A DNA stretch of 64,000 bases from Ovoidimarina sp963698645 (GTDB lineage: Bacteria > Pseudomonadota > Alphaproteobacteria > Rhodobacterales > Rhodobacteraceae). The stretch covers positions 248,001 through 312,000 of the forward strand of contig CAVORP010000001.1 in the NCBI GenBank assembly GCA_963698645.1, given 5' to 3'. The translations under genes and the position numbers were made by a program. This document shows positions 29,196 through 36,907 of this stretch, one piece after another. The notes under the pieces are model-generated. The model saw only the letters and a program-made list of their open reading frames with translations. It had not been told where the DNA came from and did no database searches. Numbering within the stretch: the stretch's first letter is position 1; each line of letters opens with the position of its first letter.

Positions 29196-29933
29196 ATGTT
29201 TCCGTTGCGCGATCACAATCCCTCCGAGAAGACGCCGTATGTCACATACGCGCTGATCGCGGGAAATATCCTCGTGTTCATAAGCTATTACGGGCTGTTT
29301 CAGGATCCGCGCGCACTCCAATCCTTCTTCGAGACCTGGGGCCTCGTCCCGGCAGGGGCGTCTCAGAACCCCACTGGCTTTCTGACCTCCATGTTTCTCC
29401 ATGGCGGGCTGATGCATCTTGGCGGGAACATGCTGTTTCTGTGGATCTTCGGCGATAACCTCGAAGAGGAGATGGGGCATACCGGCTTTCTGGCTTTCTA
29501 CCTTGCCGCCGGGATCGGGGCCGCGCTCTTTCAGGTTCTGGCCGAACCCAACTCGATCATCCCCATGGTCGGTGCCTCGGGCGCGATAGCGGGCGTTCTG
29601 GGCGGGTATCTGCTGATGTTCCCCAAGGCGCGGGTCGATGTCCTGATCATCATCATCGTGATCTTCAGGATCATTCCGGTGCCCGCGTGGCTCATGCTTG
29701 GACTGTGGTTCGGACTGCAACTGTTCAGCGGATTGACCGCTACCGCCGGTGTCGGCGGCGTGGCCTACTGGGCACATGCGGGCGGGTTCGCCGTGGGTCT
29801 GATCCTTGCGCTTCCGCTTTGGCTTCGTCGCGGTGGCCCGGCCTATTGGAACCGCACTGCGGGACATCCCCCGCATCCCGAGGCGCGTTACCGCCGTGCC
29901 CGAACCTCTATCCCGAAGGTGAACCGCCGATGA
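29196..29933 (+). CDS. Rhomboid family intramembrane serine protease
   Basis: A six-helix rhomboid of 245 residues. The catalytic dyad is Ser128 in MVGASGAIAG (GxSG motif) and His194 in WAHAGGFAVG. Oxyanion-site residues fit LHGGLMHLGGNMLFLWIFGDNLEEEMG, with the HxxxN motif. Rhomboids cleave substrates within the membrane near helix-breaking residues. The basic C-terminal tail (EARYRRARTSIPKVNRR) is cytoplasmic or periplasmic depending on topology. The stop overlaps the ATG of the GFA gene (ATGA), indicating co-transcription and coupling. No target protein can be named. Confidence 0.93.
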   Translation: MFPLRDHNPSEKTPYVTYALIAGNILVFISYYGLFQDPRALQSFFETWGLVPAGASQNPTGFLTSMFLHGGLMHLGGNMLFLWIFGDNLEEEMGHTGFLAFYLAAGIGAALFQVLAEPNSIIPMVGASGAIAGVLGGYLLMFPKARVDVLIIIIVIFRIIPVPAWLMLGLWFGLQLFSGLTATAGVGGVAYWAHAGGFAVGLILALPLWLRRGGPAYWNRTAGHPPHPEARYRRARTSIPKVNRR

Positions 29934-30301
29934 CCGAACCCCTCAAGGCAACCTGCCACTGCGGCGCTGTGGAACTTGCGGTCACCCTCACCGATGGCAC
30001 CAGGACCGCCAGGCGCTGTGATTGCTCGTTCTGCAGCCGACGGGGCGCGGCCGCCGTTTCCGCACCGCTCGACGGCGTCAGGATCGTCCGGGGGGCGGAC
30101 AACCTGACGCTCTACGAATGGGGAACCGGTACCGCCAAACACTATTTCTGCAAGACATGCGGGATCTACACCCACCACCGGCGGCGCTCGAACCCGAACG
30201 AATACGGCGTGAACGTCGCCAATATCGAAGGGATCAATCCGCGCGATCTCGGTGAAATTCCCTGGACCGACGGGATCAACCACCCCTCCGATCAGACCTA
30301 G
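29930..30301 (+). CDS. GFA family protein (glutathione-dependent formaldehyde-activating enzyme-like)
   Basis: A 123-residue zinc-binding GFA/Mss4-fold protein. Ligand cysteines are in ATCHCGAVEL, RRCDCSFCSRRG and YFCKTCGIYTHHRRRS, the standard GFA pattern. The founding member, Gfa of Paracoccus denitrificans, was proposed to speed S-hydroxymethylglutathione formation, but most relatives are of unproven function. The gene starts inside the rhomboid stop codon (ATGA), and the convergent suhB gene ends 2 bp after its stop. Confidence 0.88.
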   Translation: MTEPLKATCHCGAVELAVTLTDGTRTARRCDCSFCSRRGAAAVSAPLDGVRIVRGADNLTLYEWGTGTAKHYFCKTCGIYTHHRRRSNPNEYGVNVANIEGINPRDLGEIPWTDGINHPSDQT

Positions 30302-30303
30302 GC

Positions 30304-31092
30304 TCAGTCTTCCCGGATCAGCTTGGCGAATTCGTCGAAGATCATGCCATTCGCCGAAAGGATGGCACCATCATCCAGCGCCGAGCGGCGCGGCGTCACA
30401 GCCTCCACCAGACCGCCCGCCTCGCGGACAATCAGAATTCCCGCCGCGACGTCCCAAGCCGAAATGCCGCGTTCCCAATAACCGTCGAAACGCCCCGCCG
30501 CCACATAGGCCAGATCCAGCGCAGCCGATCCCCAGCGACGGACACCGGCACAGGCCGGCGACAGCCGCGCGATATCCTTGAGCGTCTTCGGCAGATCAGG
30601 CCGTCCACCAAACGGAATTCCGGTGGCAAAGACGCATTCGATCATCTTGTTCCGCCCCGACACGCGAAGACGCGAGTTATTCAGCCACGCACCCTGCCCC
30701 TTTTCGGCGATGAACATCTCGTCCTTTGCCGGGTCCAGAATGACCGCCGCAACGATCTCGTCCTTGTGCTCCAGCGCGATCGACACCGACCAATGGGGCA
30801 TTGCGTGAAGATAGTTCGTCGTTCCGTCCAGAGGGTCGACGATCCAGCGCCGCGTCGGGTCCTTGCCCTCGACCGGATCGCTCTCTTCGCCAAGCCATCC
30901 ATAATTCGGGCGTGCCGCCATCAACTCGTCCCGAATGATCTTTTCGGCGGCAATATCGGCCCGGCTCACGAAATCACCCGCACCTTTCGAGGAGACCTGA
31001 AGGTTCTCCACTTCGCGGAAATCCTTGACCAGACTGCGCCCGGCGCTCCGTGCGGCCTTGATCATAACGTTCAGATTCGCGCTGCCTTGCAT
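30304..31092 (-). CDS. suhB: Inositol monophosphatase family protein (SuhB-like)
   Basis: A 262-residue Mg2+/Li+-sensitive phosphatase. Metal-site motifs: Glu69 in GWLGEESDP, Asp-Pro-Leu-Asp-Gly-Thr at 86-91 (WIVDPLDGTTNYLHAMPH), and Asp in the C-terminal SAWDVAAGILIVREAGG. It hydrolyses inositol-1-phosphate or related sugar phosphates; in proteobacteria SuhB also acts with NusA/NusG in rRNA transcription antitermination. The N-terminus MQGSANLNVMIKAARSAGRS, followed by LVKDF, is typical. It is transcribed alone on the minus strand. Confidence 0.92.
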   Translation of the reverse strand: MQGSANLNVMIKAARSAGRSLVKDFREVENLQVSSKGAGDFVSRADIAAEKIIRDELMAARPNYGWLGEESDPVEGKDPTRRWIVDPLDGTTNYLHAMPHWSVSIALEHKDEIVAAVILDPAKDEMFIAEKGQGAWLNNSRLRVSGRNKMIECVFATGIPFGGRPDLPKTLKDIARLSPACAGVRRWGSAALDLAYVAAGRFDGYWERGISAWDVAAGILIVREAGGLVEAVTPRRSALDDGAILSANGMIFDEFAKLIRED

Positions 31093-31249
31093 CTCTCCGG
31101 CTCCTCAGGATCAGGCCGCGCGTATAGGCGAGCCTCGGGGGAATGCCAAGGGTCATGGTCCGGATGGGAAACGGGTTTCGACATTCCCCGTTCCAATTCA
31201 TCACATCCGTGTCATGGTCGGGATACGGAACAAACGCTGGAGGGGATAA

Positions 31250-31531
31250 ATGGAACAAATCATTGCACAACTGGTCGGTGGCGCCATTGGCGGCGTCGGC
31301 GGCGGAAAAGCCGTCAAATCGGCTGATATGGGCAATATCGGCAACCTCATAGCCGGCGCAGTGGGCGGTGTCGGTGGAGGCCAGCTTCTGGGGGGCCTGA
31401 TGGGTGCCGGCGCAAGTGCCGCGGGTGGCATCGACATAGCGGCCATGGCCGGCAATCTCGTCGGTGGTGGGGTCGCGGGCCTCGTGGTTCAGGTGATCGC
31501 CGGGATCATCATCAAGAAGATGCGCGGCTGA
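31250..31531 (+). CDS. Small glycine-zipper membrane protein, unknown function
   Basis: A 93-residue protein almost entirely of Gly, Ala, Val and Ile. Three GxxxG-type segments (VGGAIGGVGGGKAV, AGAVGGVGGGQLLGGLMGAG, AGNLVGGGVAGLVVQVIAGI) end in a short basic tail IIIKKMRG. A good ribosome-binding site (GGAGGGG) lies just upstream. The first two segments look like an internal duplication (GxxxGGVGGG). Such glycine-zipper proteins pack helices tightly in membranes. Homologues are found in roseobacters but, to my knowledge, none is characterised. Confidence 0.75.
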   Translation: MEQIIAQLVGGAIGGVGGGKAVKSADMGNIGNLIAGAVGGVGGGQLLGGLMGAGASAAGGIDIAAMAGNLVGGGVAGLVVQVIAGIIIKKMRG

Positions 31532-31548
31532 AACCGTCAGCGTGGGCG

Positions 31549-32457
31549 TCACCGCCCCCGCTGCAACTTAACCGGTTCGGTCCGCGCCAGCCGAAGCAGA
31601 TGCGCCATGAACGGCTTGGTCGTATCTTCGCCGCGCGTCGCCGCGTAAAGCCGCCGGGTCAATCCACCCCGGGTGATCGGGCGCGTCACGTAGTCGGAAT
31701 TGAAGCGAACTTCGCGCACCACCCAGTCCGGAAGCACCGCGACCCCGCGGTTCGAGGCGACGAGGAGCAGGATCACCGCCGTCAGTTCGACCTGCCGAAC
31801 CGCCCCCGGTTCCACCTTGGCCGGCGTCAGAAGCTGGCTGAAAACATCCAGTCGCGCACGGTCCACCGGATAGGTGATGAGGGTCTCACCCCGGAAATCC
31901 CCCGCTTCCACGAAATCCTTCGCCGCGAGCGGATGCTGCGACGAGGCGACGAATACCGGCTCATAGTCGAAAAGCGGCGTGAAATCAGCGCCATCAAGGT
32001 TTTCGGGATCTGACGAAACCACCAGATCCACCTCTTCCCGCATCAGCGCGGGCAAGGCGTCGAAGGCCAGGCCGGGGCGAATGTCCACGTCCACATCCGG
32101 CCAGGCATGCCGGAACTTCTCGAGCACCGGGAACAACCATTCGAAACAGGCATGGCATTCGATCGCGATGTGAAGCCGCCCGGTCTTGCCGCTTTGCAGC
32201 CCCGCGAATTCCTGCTCCAGCGCCTCGATCTCGGGCAGAACCCTTTCGGCCAAGGCCAAAAGCCGCCGTCCCGCCGAAGAAAGCTTGAGCGGTTTCGACC
32301 GGCGTACGAACAATTCCACCCCCGCCTGCTCCTCGAGGCCCTTCACCTGGTGGGACAGGGCGGATTGCGTGATATGCAACTGGTCCGCCGCGCGCGCCAG
32401 CCCCCCCGCCTCGTGAATCGCCTTGATCGTGCGAAGATGTCGAAACTCGATATGCAT
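31549..32457 (-). CDS. metR: LysR family regulator, MetR-like
   Basis: A 302-residue LysR-type regulator. The N-terminal winged helix-turn-helix is IEFRHLRTIKAIHEAGGLAR followed by AADQLHITQSALSHQVKGLEEQ. The effector domain contains IAIECHACFEWLFPVLEKFR, a signature of MetR, which senses homocysteine. It is divergent from metF with 85 bp between starts, the classic MetR target layout, so it very probably controls methionine synthesis genes. The ATG at 32457 (MHIEFRHLRTIKAI) matches the family N-terminus; the 14 codons before it overlap the operator region. Confidence 0.92.
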   Translation of the reverse strand: MHIEFRHLRTIKAIHEAGGLARAADQLHITQSALSHQVKGLEEQAGVELFVRRSKPLKLSSAGRRLLALAERVLPEIEALEQEFAGLQSGKTGRLHIAIECHACFEWLFPVLEKFRHAWPDVDVDIRPGLAFDALPALMREEVDLVVSSDPENLDGADFTPLFDYEPVFVASSQHPLAAKDFVEAGDFRGETLITYPVDRARLDVFSQLLTPAKVEPGAVRQVELTAVILLLVASNRGVAVLPDWVVREVRFNSDYVTRPITRGGLTRRLYAATRGEDTTKPFMAHLLRLARTEPVKLQRGR

Positions 32458-32485
32458 ACGCGGCTCATAATGGTGTTGAAGATTA

Positions 32486-32498
32486 TGAATTTGTCTCA
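32486..32498. promoter_or_regulatory. Possible MetR binding site
   Basis: TGAATTTGTCTCA differs at one conserved position from the MetR consensus TGAA-N5-TTCA and lies between the divergent metR and metF starts. A second TGAA occurs 10 bp upstream (32476). Based on consensus match and position only. Confidence 0.45.
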
Positions 32499-32542
32499 CA
32501 TGTGCTGGTGTGGAACAAGCGGCTCAACAAAAGGATGGTTAC

Positions 32543-33406
32543 ATGAGCCCGCGAATCTCTTTCGAATTCTTTCCGCCCCAGTCGCTCGAGGCATCGTTCC
32601 GGCTCTGGGAGACGGTCAACACCCTTTCACCCCTCGCCCCGAGCTTCGTCTCGGTGACATATGGCGCAGGCGGAACCACCCGTGATCTGACCCATGACGC
32701 GGTCAAGATCATCGGCCAGCAATATGGCCTCAACGTCGCCGCGCATCTGACCTGCGTGAACGCGACCCGCGCCGAAACTCTCGCAATCGCGGACCGTTAT
32801 GCCGAGGCTGGCGTGCGCGAAATCGTGGCCCTGCGTGGCGATCCCCCGAAAGGTCAGGGCAGCTTCACCCGCCATCCGGACGGTTTTGCCGATTCCTGCG
32901 AACTGGTCTCGGCCCTTGCCGACACCGGAAAATTCCACATCCGCGTGGGCGCCTATCCCGATCCGCACCCGGAATCGCGGAACGGCCTGACGGACGTGGA
33001 CTGGCTCAAGCGCAAGGTCGAAGCCGGCGCAAATTCCGCCATCACCCAGTTCTTCTTCGAGGCCGAGACATTCTTCCGCTTCCGCGATGCCTGTGCCGCG
33101 GCGGGGATCGACGTTCCCATCATTCCCGGGATCCTGCCCATCGAGAACTGGTCCGGCACCGCGAAATTCGCCGCCCGCTGTGGCACCAAGATCCCCGGAT
33201 GGCTGTCCGATGCCTTCGAGACTGCCGAACGCGACGGGCGCTCCGATCTTCTGGCGACCGCGATCTGCTCTGAACTGTGCACGGACCTCATCGAAGGCGG
33301 GGTCGAGGACCTGCATTTCTACACGCTCAACAAGCCCGGACTGACCCGCGATGTCGTCCACGCCATGGGCCTCGCCCCCGAGGCAACGTTGGAAAAGGTC
33401 GCGTAG
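32543..33406 (+). CDS. metF: Methylenetetrahydrofolate reductase
   Basis: An FAD-dependent TIM-barrel enzyme of 287 residues that makes 5-methyl-THF for methionine synthesis. Family motifs: ISFEFFPPQS at the N-terminus, FVSVTYGAGGTTRD, HLTCVNATRAE, IVALRGDPPKG, ANSAITQFFFEAETFFRF and VPIIPGILPI. AAGGA lies 7 bases before the ATG at 32543; an in-frame ATG 11 codons upstream lies close to the presumed operator. It is divergent from metR and followed by a strong terminator. Confidence 0.96.
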   Translation: MSPRISFEFFPPQSLEASFRLWETVNTLSPLAPSFVSVTYGAGGTTRDLTHDAVKIIGQQYGLNVAAHLTCVNATRAETLAIADRYAEAGVREIVALRGDPPKGQGSFTRHPDGFADSCELVSALADTGKFHIRVGAYPDPHPESRNGLTDVDWLKRKVEAGANSAITQFFFEAETFFRFRDACAAAGIDVPIIPGILPIENWSGTAKFAARCGTKIPGWLSDAFETAERDGRSDLLATAICSELCTDLIEGGVEDLHFYTLNKPGLTRDVVHAMGLAPEATLEKVA

Positions 33407-33437
33407 GGGCGATTGAACCCCAATCGGACTGCGCTTA

Positions 33438-33472
33438 GGGTCCGCCGCGAACACCTTTGCGGCGGACCCTTT
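33438..33472 (+). terminator. Intrinsic terminator after metF
   Basis: A perfect 11-bp stem GGGTCCGCCGC / GCGGCGGACCC with a 10-base loop, followed by TTTC. It lies 31 bp after the metF stop and immediately before the thioesterase start. Confidence 0.75.
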
Positions 33473-33473
33473 C

Positions 33474-33932
33474 ATGCATGACATCCGACCCGATCACGCC
33501 AATCAATCAGGGCTCGATATCCTTCGGTCGATGATCACGGGCACCCTCCCCGGTCCCACGATGGCCCGGACAATGAACATCCGTCTGACCGAGGCTGTGC
33601 GCGGGGCGGTGGTCTTTCATGGCACGCCCGGCGATGATGTGCTGAACCCACGTGGCGCCGTCCATGGCGGCTGGTACGGCGCGCTCCTGGATTCGGCGAT
33701 GGGCTGCGCGGTGCAATCGGTCCTCGAAGCGGGGCAAGTCTATACCACGCTGGAATACAAGGTGAACCTGACCCGCGCGATCCCACCGGGAACCGAGGTC
33801 GAGGCGCGGGCGCAGGTCCAGCACGGCGGGCGCTCCACCGCGGTTGCGATTGGCGAGATCCGAGGGATCAGCGACGGGCGGCTCTACGCCACCGGCTCTA
33901 CGACTTGTATCGTGATGTCAGCGAAGCCCTGA
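33474..33932 (+). CDS. PaaI family thioesterase (hotdog fold)
   Basis: A 152-residue hotdog protein. The active-site region is DDVLNPRGAVHGGWYGALLDSAMGCAV (the G-x-V-HGG motif of PaaI-type acyl-CoA thioesterases), followed by YTTLEYKVNLTRAI and the strand GGRSTAVAIGEI. It probably hydrolyses aryl- or acyl-CoA esters; the substrate cannot be told from sequence. Its 3' end overlaps the convergent DUF2235 gene by 35 bp. Confidence 0.85.
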   Translation: MHDIRPDHANQSGLDILRSMITGTLPGPTMARTMNIRLTEAVRGAVVFHGTPGDDVLNPRGAVHGGWYGALLDSAMGCAVQSVLEAGQVYTTLEYKVNLTRAIPPGTEVEARAQVQHGGRSTAVAIGEIRGISDGRLYATGSTTCIVMSAKP

Positions 33933-35013
33933 GACCGGCCACACCGGTACGTCCCACCCGCATGAGCTGCTCCCGGAAATTCGGGCGGTGCGTGGCGACC
34001 GCTGCCGTCGGATGGATCGATTCCGACCGGTCCCGCCCGACAATCCGCCGCGACCGGAACAGAAAGAACTTTCCCCAGCCCTGATAGGTGCCGATGCTGG
34101 GTGCATCGGGATCCATCGGAAACCGTGCGCGCCACCCGGCGGGCAGTGCCAGACCGCAGGCCTCGGCCCGCTCAAGCATCCAGACAAGCGGAATATTCGC
34201 CAGAGGCCGCGCCGCCTCGTATCCCGACAACTGGCCACCCACATCGCCATGGGTACCCCGAAACCAGACTTGCTCGACCCGCCCGGTCCAGTTTTCAGGG
34301 CATTCCCACAAGACAGGCGCAAAGGCCTCGCGTGTCTCGTCCAGCGCAAGCGCGTGATAGCCATGCCGGATCGCGGGACCCAGCGCGTGGTTGTGAAACG
34401 CATGCTGCCGTTCCGCGAACCGCCAGGCGATCGGCGCGCGAAATCCCAGCGCCTTGACCGTATCCCAGACCCCGATCATCTCGATCGGCGCATCGGCATG
34501 GCAAAACTTCCTCACGAACGCCTTGTGCGCCGAACCGCAGACCGCCCGCTCGTAATGGCGATAGGCGATGCGGATGTTGCGTTCGGTCGCATGCTCGGCC
34601 CGAAGCAGTCCGACCCGGTCAATCACGCCCGCCAGCGACCGTACCGCATAGGCCCCGCGCGAATAGCCGAACAGGAAGATCCGGTCACCGGGGCGGTAAC
34701 GCGATGCCAGAAACCCGTACATCCGCCGGATCTGGCGATTGATCCCACGCCCCTCGATGATGTCCATCGTGTGCCGCCACGTCTGCCATTGTACCCCGCC
34801 CTCGTAGCGAATCGAACTGCCCGACCAATCCGCGGCCTCGCGAAGAAGCTTGTATGTCAGACCGGCATTGGTCTCGCAGCCGTCGGCGAGCGACGACATT
34901 GTTCCGTCGATGATGATGATATGGTCACGCGGGCCTCTGACGGGCCGCGCAATCGTCTGCTCGGCCCGACCGAAACGGGCGAAAAGCCCGCGCAGTGCCA
35001 TGGTCAGCCCCAT
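33898..35013 (-). CDS. DUF2235 domain-containing protein (alpha/beta-hydrolase-like)
   Basis: A protein of about 371 residues with the DUF2235 layout: an N-terminal strand with HIIIIDGTMSSL, then RIFLFGYSRGAYAVRSLAGVI with the nucleophile elbow GYSRG, MIGVWDTVKALG with a likely catalytic Asp, and VWFRGTHGDVGGQ with the likely catalytic His. Some family members are type VI secretion phospholipase effectors, but here there are no secretion genes or immunity partner and the protein has no signal peptide. The ATG at 35013 has a GGAGA element about 9 bases upstream; one at 35028 is possible. Substrate unknown. Confidence 0.82.
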   Translation of the reverse strand: MGLTMALRGLFARFGRAEQTIARPVRGPRDHIIIIDGTMSSLADGCETNAGLTYKLLREAADWSGSSIRYEGGVQWQTWRHTMDIIEGRGINRQIRRMYGFLASRYRPGDRIFLFGYSRGAYAVRSLAGVIDRVGLLRAEHATERNIRIAYRHYERAVCGSAHKAFVRKFCHADAPIEMIGVWDTVKALGFRAPIAWRFAERQHAFHNHALGPAIRHGYHALALDETREAFAPVLWECPENWTGRVEQVWFRGTHGDVGGQLSGYEAARPLANIPLVWMLERAEACGLALPAGWRARFPMDPDAPSIGTYQGWGKFFLFRSRRIVGRDRSESIHPTAAVATHRPNFREQLMRVGRTGVAGLRASLTSRYKS

Positions 35014-35105
35014 GGCTGGTCTCCGCATGGGTGTTGTCTCATCGCTCCAGTATTGCCAGGAATCCGTTCACAAAACAGAAACTTTTGCGCGACAGGGACT
35101 GTCGT

Positions 35106-36245
35106 TCAGCTTGCGGAACCGATCGTGACGATATCAAAGGCACCGTATCCGTTGAACCGCGTATTGGTCGCCGTCGAATAGGCGCCCATCCCGGCGAACA
35201 GGATAAAGTCATCCTCCTCCATCGACGCGGGAAGCGGCACTTCGCCCGGCAGCCGGTCAAGGCTGTCACAGGTCGGACCGAAAACCACCCGTGGCATCCG
35301 TACGCCGGTGCGGTCATGGCCCCTGCTGTCCAGAACGCGGATGCGGTCGACCGATCCCAGGATGACCGCCTCGGCCAGACCGCCATAGATCCCGTCATTA
35401 AGGAAAACCGAACCGTCCTCGCGCAGGGATTTGACCCGGCAGCACAGGCTGAACGCCTCGGCCACCATCGCGCGGCCGGGCTCACAAACCAGTGCGGGGG
35501 CAGCAGCGCCAAAGGCCTCCTGAACCGAGGTCGCGATCAGATGAAAGATCCGCTCCAGATCCGGGGCCGACCCGGCCCGGTGCGACGGAAAGCCACCGCC
35601 CACATTCAACCGCGCCAGCGTCACGCCCGCCGCCCGCGCCGCCGCCGCCGCTTCGGCGATGTATGTGGTCCAGGCGTTCGGATCCTCGCATTGGGTGCCG
35701 GGGTGAAAGGTCATCGACGGGATAAAGCCAAGCTCCGCCACCCGCGCCAGAAGCACCGCACACCGCTCCGGCGACGCTCCGAATTTCGCACCGAAATCAT
35801 AGGCCGCACCTTTCACGGGAAGCTTCAGCCGCACCGAAATCTCGATGCCCTCTGCGGGAACGAGTGCCGCGATCTTCTCCAGCTCGCCCATATCGTCGAC
35901 CGACCAAGACGCCACGCCCATGTCACGGGCGAACGCGATCTCGCGCTTCGACCGCACCGGGTTGTTGTAATGCAGGGTCGCATCGGGACGAACCGCGCGG
36001 ACCTTCACCATCTCGTCGGGCGAGGCCACGTCGAACGCCGTCATGCCGGCGGCGGCAAGGTTCTCCAGAACCGCGCGCTCGTCATTGGCCTTCACGGCGA
36101 ATGTCACCAGACCCGGAAATCCGATCATGAACCGGCGCGCCGTCTCCTGCAGAACGGAGGGCGCAAAATAAAGAACCGGATGATCCGGCGAGGTGGCGTA
36201 AAGATGCGAAACGGCGGTTGGCCACACGGCGGGAAAACGGCTCAT
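35106..36245 (-). CDS. Type III PLP-dependent decarboxylase (ornithine/lysine decarboxylase family)
   Basis: A 379-residue alanine racemase-fold decarboxylase. PLP Lys52 is in LVTFAVKANDERAVL; the glycine loop NVGGGFP is at 214-220; the phosphate-binding EPGR at 255-258; the active-site Cys326 in FGPTCDSLD comes from the partner subunit. This matches eukaryotic-type ornithine or ornithine/lysine decarboxylases that make putrescine or cadaverine. It is divergent from an Lrp/AsnC-type regulator that is the obvious candidate controller. Confidence 0.88.
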   Translation of the reverse strand: MSRFPAVWPTAVSHLYATSPDHPVLYFAPSVLQETARRFMIGFPGLVTFAVKANDERAVLENLAAAGMTAFDVASPDEMVKVRAVRPDATLHYNNPVRSKREIAFARDMGVASWSVDDMGELEKIAALVPAEGIEISVRLKLPVKGAAYDFGAKFGASPERCAVLLARVAELGFIPSMTFHPGTQCEDPNAWTTYIAEAAAAARAAGVTLARLNVGGGFPSHRAGSAPDLERIFHLIATSVQEAFGAAAPALVCEPGRAMVAEAFSLCCRVKSLREDGSVFLNDGIYGGLAEAVILGSVDRIRVLDSRGHDRTGVRMPRVVFGPTCDSLDRLPGEVPLPASMEEDDFILFAGMGAYSTATNTRFNGYGAFDIVTIGSAS

Positions 36246-36338
36246 CGGTCCATTATGTCCTATCTGTTCACTGCCTCTCCATGATCGGTCGGGACTTCGC
36301 GGATTTGGTCTGTTATTCCGCCGGTTTCAACGGTATTT

Positions 36339-36371
36339 TCGGTCAAAATGACGAAAGGGTCGGTCAAAATG
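36339..36371. promoter_or_regulatory. Two 12-bp direct repeats 21 bp apart, overlapping the Lrp start codon
   Basis: TCGGTCAAAATG occurs at 36339-36350 and 36360-36371. The second copy ends with the proposed ATG of the regulator. Spacing is exactly 21 bp, two helical turns, so both copies face the same side of DNA; it is also seven codons, so both ATGs are in frame. Confidence 0.5.
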
Positions 36372-36800
36372 GATGATCTGGACACGCAAATGATCAATCT
36401 GCTTTCGGCGAACGCCCGGATGCCGGTTGCCAATATCGCCAAGAAGCTGGGGGTCGCGCGCTCGACGGTTCAGGCGCGTCTCGAAAGGCTGGAAGTCACC
36501 GGTGTGATTGCCGGCTACACGCTGCGCCTTGGCGGCACGGCGACGGCCACCCGGATACAGGCCACAGCGCTCATTCAGGTCGAACCCCGCGCCACGCCAC
36601 AGGTCCTCTCGCGCCTCAAGACGATGCCCGAGGTCACCCGCGTCCACACCACCACGGGCCGTTACGACCTGATCGTCCTCCTGACGACCCCCACGACAGA
36701 GCTTCTGGACCGCGTCCTTGATACGATCGGCGCGATCCCCGGCATTCGAAGCTCCGAAAGCCTGATCCACCTCTCGACAAGGATCGACCGCGGCGTCTGA
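36369..36800 (+). CDS. Lrp/AsnC family transcriptional regulator
   Basis: A 143-residue regulator with an N-terminal helix-turn-helix (MDDLDTQMINLLSANARMPV, then ANIAKKLGVARSTVQARLERL) and a C-terminal RAM ligand-binding domain (QVEPRATPQVLSRLKTMPEV, TTTGRYDLIVLLTT). Lrp-type proteins sense amino acids. Its divergent neighbour is an amino-acid decarboxylase, so ornithine or lysine is a reasonable guess for the effector. Two in-frame ATGs, at 36348 and 36369, lie in the direct repeats; the second is used here because it matches the usual family N-terminus. Confidence 0.9.
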   Translation: MDDLDTQMINLLSANARMPVANIAKKLGVARSTVQARLERLEVTGVIAGYTLRLGGTATATRIQATALIQVEPRATPQVLSRLKTMPEVTRVHTTTGRYDLIVLLTTPTTELLDRVLDTIGAIPGIRSSESLIHLSTRIDRGV

Positions 36801-36805
36801 TCCAC

Positions 36806-36827
36806 TCCGCGGCAAAAGCGGATTTTT
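36806..36827 (+). terminator. Weak intrinsic terminator after the Lrp-type gene
   Basis: A 5-bp stem TCCGC / GCGGA with a 7-base loop followed by TTTTT, starting 6 bp after the stop codon. The stem is short, so efficiency is uncertain. Confidence 0.45.
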
Positions 36828-36907
36828 GGGCCGACAGGGGGGCTCGCGTCTTTCCCTTCCGCCCCGGCTTCGCTAGACCGGCGGCCAAGCGATTGGGAAC
36901 ACTGACC

